Position numbers and translations under genes: made by a program. Source: Pyxicephalus adspersus (taxonomy: Eukaryota; Chordata; Amphibia; Anura; Pyxicephalidae). Taken from it: 64,000 nt of DNA. The stretch lies in assembly GCF_032062135.1 (NCBI RefSeq), contig NC_092862.1:49707083-49771082 (forward strand), given 5' to 3'. Shown here one piece after another: positions 12,870-24,600 of this stretch (its first letter is position 1; every line of letters starts with the position of its first letter). The notes under the pieces are model-generated. The model was not told the origin of the DNA and did no database searches. It saw nothing but the letters and a program-made list of their open reading frames with translations.

Positions 12870-13075
12870 AACTACATGTCCCACAATTCCCTGCATTGCG
12901 TATAATGGATATGGGGATTACATTTGTAGTCTCAGCTCTCTACATACTAATGAAGTGGCTACAAGGGCAGTCGTGAAAGGAGCATGAATTGTAGTCACAG
13001 GCATGAAGTATTTGCAGTTTTCTGGTAAGGTTTAAAGGTATTTATGACAACTGAACACATTTTCAGAACAGGAGG
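12870..13075. repeat. Diverged interspersed repeat, copy 2 of a pair
   Basis: Related to 5,885-6,150 by the ordered blocks ACAATTCCCTGCATTGCG, GGGCAGTCGTGAAAGGAGCA, 'GCATGAAG' and 'GGTATTTATG'. No ORF or clear termini. Confidence 0.5.
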
Positions 13076-13439
13076 GCATATAGGATATGTATTACAAAGC
13101 TGCAAAGCAAATATGAATTTTGTTTTTTTACTTTATCAACACATTAATCTATATTTTTTTGTAAAATAGGTGGTAATTAATTTAAAAAAGGGCAAAAAAA
13201 CTTTATATCCTACTTTATTTCCCAATTCCTTTCCTATATTCCAACACATATGTCATAAATAAAATATGTTAGGACTGTGACTGCTGGAAATAAGTATTAA
13301 ATGGGTGTAAATAATAAAATAAAAAAAAATGTAAAGAAAGTATTTTTTCTGCAGGAAATCAGTTACACAGGTATATCATTCACGTAGTTGTGTCTTTAAA
13401 TTTAACACACAGAGCCCAATTTCAGTGTCAGCCTCAGAA

Positions 13440-13653
13440 CTCCAGGCGCGTCCTGTGACCCTGTCACGTGATTTGTAAAAGCCTAGCTGGTTGGGCTACG
13501 TAAAAAGGCGCCTAGGTGGTGCGCATGCGTAGTAAGTAACTTTAGATCAACTTGCAAGCGTCGGGACTGACTGCTTGGTAGTGGGTATACGCATGACGTC
13601 AGCGAGCGCGGGCTGTAATATAGTGCTGGAGGTGTCAGTGCCCGGCTCCCGGT
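13440..13653 (+). promoter_or_regulatory. SEH1L: SEH1L promoter and 5' UTR
   Basis: A CpG-rich block just upstream of the SEH1L ATG. It carries GTCACGTGAT (E-box core CACGTG at 13,465-13,470), TGCGCATGCGT at 13,520-13,530 (an NRF1-like palindrome) and a full CRE, TGACGTCA, at 13,594-13,601. NRF1, USF and CREB/ATF sites are typical of TATA-less housekeeping promoters. No TATA box is seen. The exact start site is unknown, and binding is inferred from motif only. Confidence 0.65.
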
Positions 13654-13764
13654 ATGTTCGTAGCGCGGAGCATCGCTGCCGATCACAAGGATCTCATCCA
13701 CGATGTCTCGTTTGATTTCCATGGCAGAAGAATGGCGACCTGCTCTAGTGATCAGAGCGTGAAA
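13654..13764 (+). CDS. SEH1L: SEH1L exon 1 (coding part)
   Basis: 37 codons from [10 protein letters not shown] to SSDQSVK, ending in AAA then the donor GTGAGT at 13,765. The ATG is in the position conserved in vertebrate SEH1L. Confidence 0.95.
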
Positions 13765-16700
13765 GTGAGTGGGGTGGCAGCGAGCACATGGGGCTGAGTG
13801 TGTCTGCAGGAGCTCGTGTCCCCCTTGTCTTGTTAGCTAGAAGATGTTGTCACCCTCCAGTCACCCTGCACATGTCTGTACCCAGATTAGTCTGTCATCT
13901 TTCTGTGCTTACCAGTCAAAGTTTGGCATTCTGTTCCCCTGATAAAGGATCAGATGTTTACAATGCTGATATTTATTACAAAGATCAACAGCTGTGGATG
14001 TGAAAACTAACTTTGCAAAGTCATCTTAAAAGATGAGGAAAACAAAAACCCATCCTGGCCCTTCTCTTCCTATCATAGGGTGTTTTCTTCATAGAACTCT
14101 TCCCTCTGCCAACAAAACTTTTCCTGTGATTGTAAAAGGTAGAAGCAGTGTGACCAGGAAACTTCTCTGCTTCAAAACTCTTCTTTAAATTGGTTGACTG
14201 ATTTTTACAGATGTCTCTGAAACTCCCAAAAATCTAAATTGGAGAATTTTGACCAGCATTGCAGGTTGCTATTCAAATACATTTGTTGATTTATTACATG
14301 GAGTTATTTTAAGTGGAATAACTCTCCCATTATCACCAGCATTTCTCTAAAATGTATATGACCCAAGGCCTATTGCACAGAACATACAAGACAGGGGCTG
14401 TAGCTTTGTTCTTAAGTTGAATTTGTGTGTAAGTCAGAACAGGTACATTATTTTAATAAATGCAGTTAGGACAGATGTTTGTCTCAATATATTATTAGGC
14501 AGCATGGTGTCAGTTACTGTATAAAATCCTCACTGTGAGTTAATTATAAACAGAAAAAAAATCCTTATGGAGCCTAGACATTCATTAACTTCTGGCGCAA
14601 GCTATGCTTTGATATGCAAAAAGAAACAACTGCAGAGTTTGTCTTGGTCATTAAAGAGTTACAAGAGGCTGCAGAAGGAGCTCACCCCCTAAGATCAGTC
14701 ACAACCTCAGATGTGTTTAGCTAAAGATTTCTTCTGCAAGTCATGCAAACCTCCCCCTTCCCCCATCAGCCCTCTGTCCTGCACACCCCTTAGTCTGTAT
14801 GTCGGGGTGTCCTTAACTCAGGGACTACCTGTAGTGAGCTGTGCGTGTAAACTGTAAAGAACAATCAAGGTGTCCGGCAAGAACCCTTCCAGGAGATAAT
14901 GGTGTCTCTACTGGGACAAATGAGGTCTAGCTTTTTCTGGTTCAGTAAGATTCTACAGAAGACTTTGTGCAGCGTTATTGCTTGAGAATATCATGTGTCC
15001 TAATACATGGTGCATCACAGCTTGTGCTAAACCATGGACCAGACTGCCCATGCTGACCCACTGGCTATAGCACCTACAATGTCAGTGTCCGCACTGGTCC
15101 ATGGAAGATGGCTTGGACTTATGAATCACATTTTTGTTTAGAACATATTGACGAGTGACTACTGAAAGAAATCACAGTTGTGATTAAAAGGATCTTCTGC
15201 GCCAGTCTTTGTGCTGGATACTACAGGGAACCTGTGGGGTTCTTGTTAAGTCCATGGTTTTTTGGGTCACAGCTATTCAGTAGGCTCAAGGGGATCCGAC
15301 ACAATATTAGGCAGGTGGTATTATTATTTTGGCCAATACTTGTGTGTTTGTTTGTGTGTATTATCAAATCTCCTAAATTTATGAACGGACATTGGTGATT
15401 GATGTTGTACAGGTGTCAATTTACATTTCTAAATTTTTTCTTTCTTTAATTTAGGTATGGGACAAGACAGAAAATGGGGATTGGCATTGCACTGCAAGTT
15501 GGAAGGTGAAAATTCTTATCTTTTATTTACGAACTGCTAATTGCGAAATATTGTTCATCTTTCTGCATTCTCTAGTGTGGACAAATTTTTGGGACTTGAG
15601 ACAAATGCATTAAGACTGTTTAAGATTTACAGTAAGCTGCACCATGATCCAATTCAGTTTAGGAGCTATAGGGTCTAAGGGAATTGTGGGAGCCTTCCAG
15701 GCTTTAGCCAATGCGATTCGACTTGCCACTAGTACCAGTTTAATCAGTTTTTGGGTGGGTTTCGGCAAGGTTATATCAATTTTACTAAATAGTGCGGCTT
15801 CCACCGTAACCGTAATCTCCTGCTTCACCACTCTTGAGATTAAATTAGATACTTCACCCCAGAACCTCCTGGCCAACGGACAAGTCCACCAAATATGTAC
15901 CATGGAGCCCCTGTCCCCGCATCCTCGGAAACACATAGGAGAAACAGGGGAACATCCTTGCCAATTTAGCTGGAGTGAGGTACCATCTAAGGGCTACTTT
16001 ATAATTGGCCTTTACCACCGCAGAGTTGAGAGATATTTTAGATAGAGCACAAATCATATCCTGCCAATCCTCCAAATCCCACGTGATACCCAATTCCTTT
16101 TCCCATTCCCTCATATATCTCAATTTTTTATGCTGATCAATTAATACTGAGTAAATAACAGAGATTTGCCCCTTTGTGTTAGCTATGGAAAAACAAGTGC
16201 TTTCAAAAGGCGAGGAACACATGGGTCTGGGGGTGTCCCTTACTATTCGGGAAGTAAAGGAGTACAGTGGTAGACAATATTCTGAAATGATCATATTTGC
16301 TTTGTGAGTAACTATTATGTTTATTTCTTCTCAGACACACAGCGGATCTGTATGGCGTGTCACTTGGGCTCATCCAGAGTTTGGGCAGGTTTTGGCTTCT
16401 TGTTCTTTTGACAGAACAGCCGCTGTATGGGAGGAAATAGTAGGCGAATCAAATGACAAACCTCGTGGACAAAGCCATTGGGTAAGACCTGCCAATGTCT
16501 TCCTATATTGCAAACAAAATAATATTTTAATGTTAGTGCAAGAAGTAGGAAACCCTTGTAGACACTGATGAAAATACTATATTATGATATCTAACTGAAC
16601 CTAAAACTACCAACATACAAATCCATGTGAAACCATACACTTATACAATTTATTTTTAAATAGGCTAACTTTAAGCCTTCATTCAAAAAGTTTTTGCATG

Positions 16701-19700
16701 TTAACGTAGTATAATTTATAAGGTAAGTTTTGCCTTTTCAATAATTGAGCAAAATAATGGTGGATGTAATGGTGTGGATGCACATTTGTTTAGAATTTGC
16801 TAGTGTGTTCCGGTTCATTATCATGATGGAAGATCCATTTTTGATCCAGCATCAGCTTTTGGGACAGGTGGCCTTACATTCTTATCCATTACACTATGAT
16901 ACACTTTCATAGTTGATTCAATGACTGCAAGCTGCCCATTAGGCACCAGACACCAGATGTAACATTTCCACCACAATGCTTCACAGTTGGGATAGACTTT
17001 TCTGAAACGTTGACTTTGAGTTGCATCAAATGTGTCTGTTGTTACTGAGCCAAACAATTGTCCTTTTTCCGTCCATGGGACATTCACATTAGTTTTGCCT
17101 ATATCCTCAATAGCAAGCTGTTTTTTTTCAGCAGGTTTAATTGGTCCAATCGCTCGTAGAACAATATGCAGTGCAGTAATTTTCACATTCAAATGACATG
17201 TTCGATTACTGCTATTCTTGTATGCATGCTGGTATCTTGAACACTTATCTTTGTTGTACTTCTTTCGCGGTTCTTCCTTTTTTATGGAAGCAATCTAATT
17301 GTGCCAAGGTAAAAACCGTCATCCATAACATTCTACATTTTGTCATGCCAGTCAGTCTTTGCCAAGTGGAAGGGGTAGGGGGGGCACAATCCGCATTGAT
17401 ACATTTTGCCTTTTGTTGTCTGCATTTTGTTAAAACTATAGTGGCAGGGGCACATTAGCAGTAAACGTTACATGGTGCCATTGAATGAAGCATACAGAAA
17501 TAGGGAGGTGGTTTAGAAGAGGACAATATAAACGTTGTTTGGTATATTTAGGTTTTGACAACATGGCAAGAAGGTACAGTGAGATAAAAGTTAGTGTGTG
17601 TGTGGAGGGTATGTTCCTGTTTAATGTGTTAAAAAATAAAGTTCTACTCTATTGTTAGTGTGTTTATAATCTATAAAAAAAAAGTTTACTATTGCCTGTT
17701 CTGGCATTATCTTTTAGGTTAAGAGAACCACACTTGTGGACAGCAGAACATCTGTAACAGATGTAAAGTTTGCCCCTAAACACATGGGCTTAATGTTAGC
17801 TACCTGTTCTGCCGATGGAGTTGTGAGAATATATGAAGCTCCTGATGTCATGAACCTCAGCCAGTGGTCTCTGCAGCATGAAATTTCCTGCAAGCTCAGC
17901 TGTAGCTGCATCTCTTGGAATCCATCCAGGTCAGTTGGTATTTTCTTAATCATTGTGTATATAAGCAGTTCTCTCCTCCTAACTAATTCTTATCTGGAAA
18001 TACTGATGCATCCATTCAAGTAATTTAGGCAATCCTACTGGTGAGTGGGAAGGTATGCCTGCTTTAAAGTCATGTGATCAGGGTCAGTGATCCTATAGAC
18101 TTGGTCTCATAGATTGTAAGCTCTTCTGGGCAGTGTCATCTCTTCCTCCTGTGTCACCGCTTGTATTTGTCTGTCATGTATAACCCCTATTAATTGTACT
18201 GTGCTGCGTAATATATTGGTGCTATAAATATACGGTTGGTAATGTATTAGGTCACTTTGTTGATGCACGGATTTTGTATGTATCCCTTTGATACATAGAG
18301 TGAACAGGATAGCAGCTTATCTGCTATCGGGGGGGGGGGGACAAAAGAAAGTTGTGTCACTTTGACCTGCACTCAAAATGAATTGAGTGAATTTATATTG
18401 TGTGCATAATTTTCTAGGTAATATTTGCAGAGCTCTGATATCAGTTGCCTGTAAAAGTACTTTACATATATATTTACAAAAAATTTCTAAGAAATAATTA
18501 GGCAGTGGAATTATTCATCCTGAGTAATTATAACCCAGTGTACCTGTCTACCTTCAGTCCAGAGATGGATGCAATGGCAGCAAGCAGCATCAATGTTCTA
18601 ATTTACCCTGTCAGCTAGTTGGTATAGGACTACTACTTCCCCTAGATTACATCACAGGTCATAGCACGTCACATCTTTCTTTTTTTGCTATGATATAAAC
18701 TTGGCAGTTTTCCTAACAATTATTTTGTATTCTTGTTTTACAGTTGTCGTGCTCATTCTCCCATGATTGCGGTGGGTAGTGATGACAGCAGTCCCAATAT
18801 AATGGGAAAGGTTCAAATCTACGAATACAATGAGAACACTAGGTAATAAACTTAGATAACAAAATGTACATTATATTATTTTTTTTGAAGTGGTAATATC
18901 AATATAAATCCCAATCAATTTGCTGTTCTGGAAAGTGTTAATCTTCCTACTGCTAGTGAAATCAAAGTATTCTGCAGTACAGAGCTATGCCTTCTGATTT
19001 TGAACAGCGAGATAAAGCTACATGTACAGTACACTCATTGACATTAGTCTTTTCATTCAAAATCAAGGCTAATGTTCCTAATTTTTTTTCTGTAAAATGA
19101 TCAGTTTGCGAAAATAGAAATTATATTACTGGGAAAACGTTAATTTTTTCCCACATATTGTAAACATGGAACAAGAAAAATAATAATCATCTTCTTGTAA
19201 ATAAGAAACTGTTATTACTCACCAGAATTGAGAGCTGATTAAGAGCATAGTACTTTACTTGACTTTTAACATACCACAAAATCAGTATTATCACATACAT
19301 CCTGTAAATTCAGAAGATATGTACAATAAAGGGGTAGAATTAGGGATTTATTAGTAGGGGTACTAGATGTCAGATTTTTTTCTGGGGTGTTGGGGTTCTC
19401 AGGGCAGTGTTCAGGATGTTTGGTGACTGGGCAATGCCAATGTCAGGGTGCAGAGAGCCTGTGGCATTGTGTTCTTCCAAGGCAAAAATTCAAAAGCCAT
19501 CAGAGCAGCATCTGTGACCAATTACTACACATTCTTGTGCAGACCACATTGTCTCGTGCTCATCTAACATACAAGGTCAAAGGGGTTTGGTTAGCATGGA
19601 GAGAAAGGGTATTAGGTTAATAATTTATTGTGGAGTATTTTGATATTTTCCTTTTATTGCCTTGTTTTTGCAGTCCATTCTAATATGGCTGTCTGATTTC

Positions 19701-21649
19701 AAGTTTTTTTTATATACAGTAACACACCACATTGAAATGACATAGTTTTAAGGGGGCCTTCATATCTTGATATGGACTTCTTGCCATCTGAAGTATGACT
19801 AGTATGGAGCTTCCAAAAATATCCATCCTTCTTTTCACTTGTTTACACACACTGATAAGACATCCCTATTGACATTTTGCCACAATCTTATATCTGTTGG
19901 TTGCATGTCTTCTATTTCCTGCTACCTGGATGTGTGCATTAGTTCCCCCTGCACTTAGGGCCAGGAGAATGATCTTTCTACCAACCCTATGGAGGTATAT
20001 GGGGCTCTACTTTGCATGCATAAGGAACAGTACCCAGACCTATCATTTAGTGATAGTGCTGCTGATTTCCCCTAATCTCCAGTGATCCCTGCTTATACCA
20101 GCGATTGTTCACAGGAAGTCATATCTATATTAAATCACGCTTCTCTTCTGTACCCCATATGATACAAATGAGCTAAACCTATATTGATTGCTGCTCTCTC
20201 GCCACATTAGCAGACCTCCTTCCCTGGCACTACATGTTACTAGTGCATCTCCCAACCCCCCTCTTGCCACTGCGCCTAACTTCTAACTTGCATTGTATAG
20301 GCTTGGGAGGAGTGTGAAACTTTCTAATAGTAATACTACCTATTGCCTTAATGTGGGCCTTGCACTAATTAATTTCTCAGGCTCATAAGTCATTTTATTT
20401 CTTTGCAGAAAATATGTGAAAGCTGAAACCTTTATGACCGTCACAGATCCAGTCCATGATATTGCATTTGCTCCGAACTTGGGGAGATCATTCCATATCC
20501 TTGCAGTTGCAAGTAAAGATGTCAGAATTTTCACCATGAAGCCTTTAAGGTGATTTTTTTAGGATAGAGTTTATAATTTAGGCTGTGCAAATATTTTTAG
20601 AACCTCCGTATGTAACATTTTTTTTGTAATCTTTCCATCCTGTCACAAGTACCAGTATTGCATGTGTCAGCAGCAGACTAGGTTTACTTCAAACTGAGCC
20701 AAATGGCACTTCTCATTTTGAATAAGAATTGGAATTGTAAGATAGAGTATGATGATTAGTAGAATCTTTTGCGAAGTGAAATTGTTATATGGTGAAAAAG
20801 CGTGCTCGATGTGTCCAAACCTAGTTTTACATTTCAAAATGTTGTTTAGGTTTTCCTAAACTAACTGAAAATTAAATCCTATATTGCAACTATGGTAATA
20901 TTTTGGTTTATACTACAGTGCTCAACACAGAATTTTTTTTTAAGCTGGGTGGCAAGCAATTGTAGGCAGGTGGCAGCCCCGGTATTGTAACCCAACTCTT
21001 TAGTAAACAGCCGGGTGGTGCGCCCAGCTAAAAGGGGCTGGGGAGAACACTGTGCTATACATAGAATGCACCCAAGGATTATCCTGCCCATTCAAGTGAT
21101 CTCCTATTTCAAGGGTCCACAATTTTCCCATCACTATATTCAGCAATGTTTCCTATTTTATAGCTTTTCTTTTTAAAGTCTTATTGAAAAAGAATATATT
21201 TCAAAGCAGCAGTTGTGTTCTTATAACAGAGGTATAAATCGTTCATCAATATGTTATTATTTTTTTTTTTTTTCCATTTTACAGAAAAGAGTTGACTTCT
21301 GCTGGGGGTGTAACAAAATTTGAAATTCATACAGTGGCACAATTTGATAACCACAATTCACAGGTATGGAGAGTAAGCTGGAACATAACTGGCACAGTTT
21401 TGGCATCTTCGGGCGATGATGGAACTGTTCGGTTATGGAAAGGTAAGTATAAAAAAAAGCAGTCCATTGAAGCTACTTTATCTTGGTCTTTATTGGTAAC
21501 CGCTGCAATTGAAAAATGATTAACCTGTACTTCCCAACTGGTCTCAACTCCTTCTCAAATGTTAACAAATGTCTTGTATGACCACTGCATAACTACTATT
21601 CCCTGGCTGAAATACATTTTCCAACAGGGAATGTGTACAGATGGCTAAG

Positions 21650-21687
<38 letters not shown>

Positions 21688-24600
21688 TTTTTTTTTTTTT
21701 TCTTTTTCTGTAACATCATATTTGTTTGGTTAGTCTGTGTGTACAGTTCCTGGTATTTTGCCCACCTTTTATAACCGTAATCTATGCCTTGACAGACCAT
21801 AACAAATGTCTGACTTTTCTTCTGAACTTGCTTTAGCCAACTATATGGACAATTGGAAATGCACCAGTGTACTGAAAGGTGATGGGAACCCTGTAAATTC
21901 CAACCAGCAAGGATTCCTTGTTTCTTCTGTTGGGTCTACCAATCAGAGTTTACCAAATTCTATTAATGGTTCATCTTCAAGCAGGTAAGTGATGACATTA
22001 AAGTGCAAGTAACTTCTTAATCATGGCATAGAAATCTTAACATTATCCGAGTAAATAGAGGCATTTTACTCAACCAACACGTGACATACCATCGACAATT
22101 AAAAAAAAAAAAAGCCCAAAACCAAATAAAATCCGCATGGCTCACTATTCGACTAATTTTTTGAGATACAGCATGTTGGTGGAACAAAAGTGAAGGAAAA
22201 CTTTTTTATTGGACATTGGAGGACACCTGTTTTGGCTACATCCTTCAATGGTTCAATGTCGGATTCCATCTCACATCTGTTGTGTCTCCAAATTGAGAAA
22301 GTTTTTTTTTTAACTTTCTAAAACATGAACAAAAAGCTTTGACTTGAGTTTTTTTTTTTTTTTTTTCAATAAAACATAAATTCCCCCTACACATTAAAAA
22401 ATGTAAAGCAATCATAACTTGATATTTTTTGCTATAGTGTAAATGGTATTTGCAGGTAAATACATCAGTGCCTTGGTAACATACTGTGAGCTCGAGATAA
22501 TGTATGAAAGTCTTTCGTAAACTCCTAGATTTATATTTTTTGCTAAAGAATAAAAAGTCTTATGGTTCCAGGCTTCTCCCACTCAAATCCAAAAACCAAA
22601 AAAAAAATTTTATTGAGACAGCATGACAAAAAGTGAGGAAACAACTCATCAAAAGGAACAGTTCCAGCTATCAAATAGTTTGACTAATTTTAAATCTTTC
22701 AATAATCCAGGATCAAATAGGAGCATTTCAGACCTATAGGTTTTCTTACAGAAAATCTTTGTACACCTTTCTCTCCCCATGATCCTTTTTGGAGATTTTA
22801 CTCGTATACTTAAAAAAAAAAATTTAATTGCCTCATCAATTTATTAACTATAGAAAATGGTCTTAGAATTGTTTCACTACCTCTGGCATATGGCTAATCA
22901 TCAAATATGAAAATTGTCACGTGGTGGTGGTGGAGGAGGGGCAGGTCATTTAAAAAAAAAAAAAAAAGTTAGCTTTACTACCAAAACGTACCCTAGCTGG
23001 ATTTCTGGAGTGGGGAGGCAGCAAGAAAGCATGGATGTATACGTTGGTGGGGAGGGGGTCGCATGTAGTGATCTCTGTCACTGAATGGACAAGTGACAGT
23101 ATAAGAGCAGACTTTAACAAATATGTACAGGATAGATAACTGGATATTGGATTTTGAAATTGACGCATTTGGGTGGGTAGGGAAGTGTGTTTTAGCCATT
23201 ACTGTTTATCCATAGGTGTCACCTGACTTGTATTTTGCGGGTTAGTGGTTAGTAATTTTAATTAAAGAAAAGGAGGATAGCTAAGGGAGCTTTTAGCTAG
23301 TGGTACTGTGGATGCCAAGCCTATTGTATCATGTACATTGATAAGGAAATTGTCAGGACAGAAGAAACATCGGAAAAAAGCTTTTTGGCAAATAAAAAAA
23401 AAAAAAAAAAAAAATTCTTTAGGCAATTCATAGCATTGACTAATGAAACTCAACTATTGTTATATAGATTAAATATAGGAAAAAAATAAATCAAATATAG
23501 GGCTATAAAACGTCGGTTATAGGTGCTAACTAATAACTTAATATGACTGATTTAAATAATTTAGGCAATGAATGTTTGATCAATAGATACTTTGTAATGT
23601 ACTATAACTGAAAACACACAATCTCTTCAAATCCCCTGAGTAAGCCATATTGGCGAAACACATTCGCGCAAATATTGAATTTCAGGAATATGTAATTCGT
23701 TAAATACTATATATTTGATTTATTTTTTTCCTATATTCTATATAACTATAGTTGAGTTTTGATAGTCAATGCTATGAATTGCCTAAAGAAGTAAATATTA
23801 TGTTTTGTTTTTTTTGCCAATAAAGCCGTTCTCTGATATTTCTTCTCTCCTGACTTGCTTTCCTTATCATAGTAATTTTAATTCCTTTTTGGTTGAGTTA
23901 TTGTGACTTAGCATATCAGCACACACTGATAATGTTTTCACAGCTCACATGTTTGTCACCTTGCTGAAGCCAGGTCTGATTTACTATGACAATATGTTAA
24001 AAGGAAAATTTTTGTATTGGGTGTTATGGGTTAACACAAAATTTATTGCAGTTTAATGTGTATCAATACATCCCTTCAATGTGATTATTTCTGTTGTATT
24101 GATAATTGCTTCATTAAATGTATTTGAGTGCTTCTAATTGTATAACTAAAACTCAAGCTACTTTCTACAGCCTATGTAGGTTTTTATTAAAAAAAAAAAA
24201 AATAATACAATGCATTTATTGTGTACAGTCATGCAAAAAATTATGTACCCCACATATTGACATTTTTTGAACAAGGAAACATTGGATCTTCATTCAAACA
24301 GTACTTACAGCTAAAGGTGATATACTTAAATAGGTGACTTGAAATAGGAATTGGATATTAGGTGGAACAGTTTAAATCTATGAAATTGGAATGAGGTGTT
24401 TATTGGTAATGAGAATAATAATCCCGGGGAGTATTCAAGCTATTTAAACCCCAGATATAGGTCTGATGTTATCATGTGTGTTCTCATCATTCCAAGATCA
24501 GAAGAGCTCTCAAAGGCCCTCAGAATAAAAGTTGTGGGATTTAAAATGATTGACTAATTATTTGAATTCGGACATTCCTCTGTAAGCAAACTAATCTACA

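Larger units (their letters stand above)
10421..13439. other. PTPN2-SEH1L intergenic region
   Basis: About 3 kb between two divergent promoters. It holds a half copy of the TTAA family (10,861-10,983), a long-TIR MITE (10,985-11,355), a TA-flanked MITE (12,331-12,736) and a diverged repeat (12,870-13,075). A T27 tract lies near 11,221 and a short CATCAT run near 12,115. The remaining pieces show nothing I can identify. Confidence 0.6.

Noticed and set aside
15644..16045. 133-codon plus-strand ORF in SEH1L intron 2
   Set aside because: It is the antisense of the LINE ORF2 fragment.
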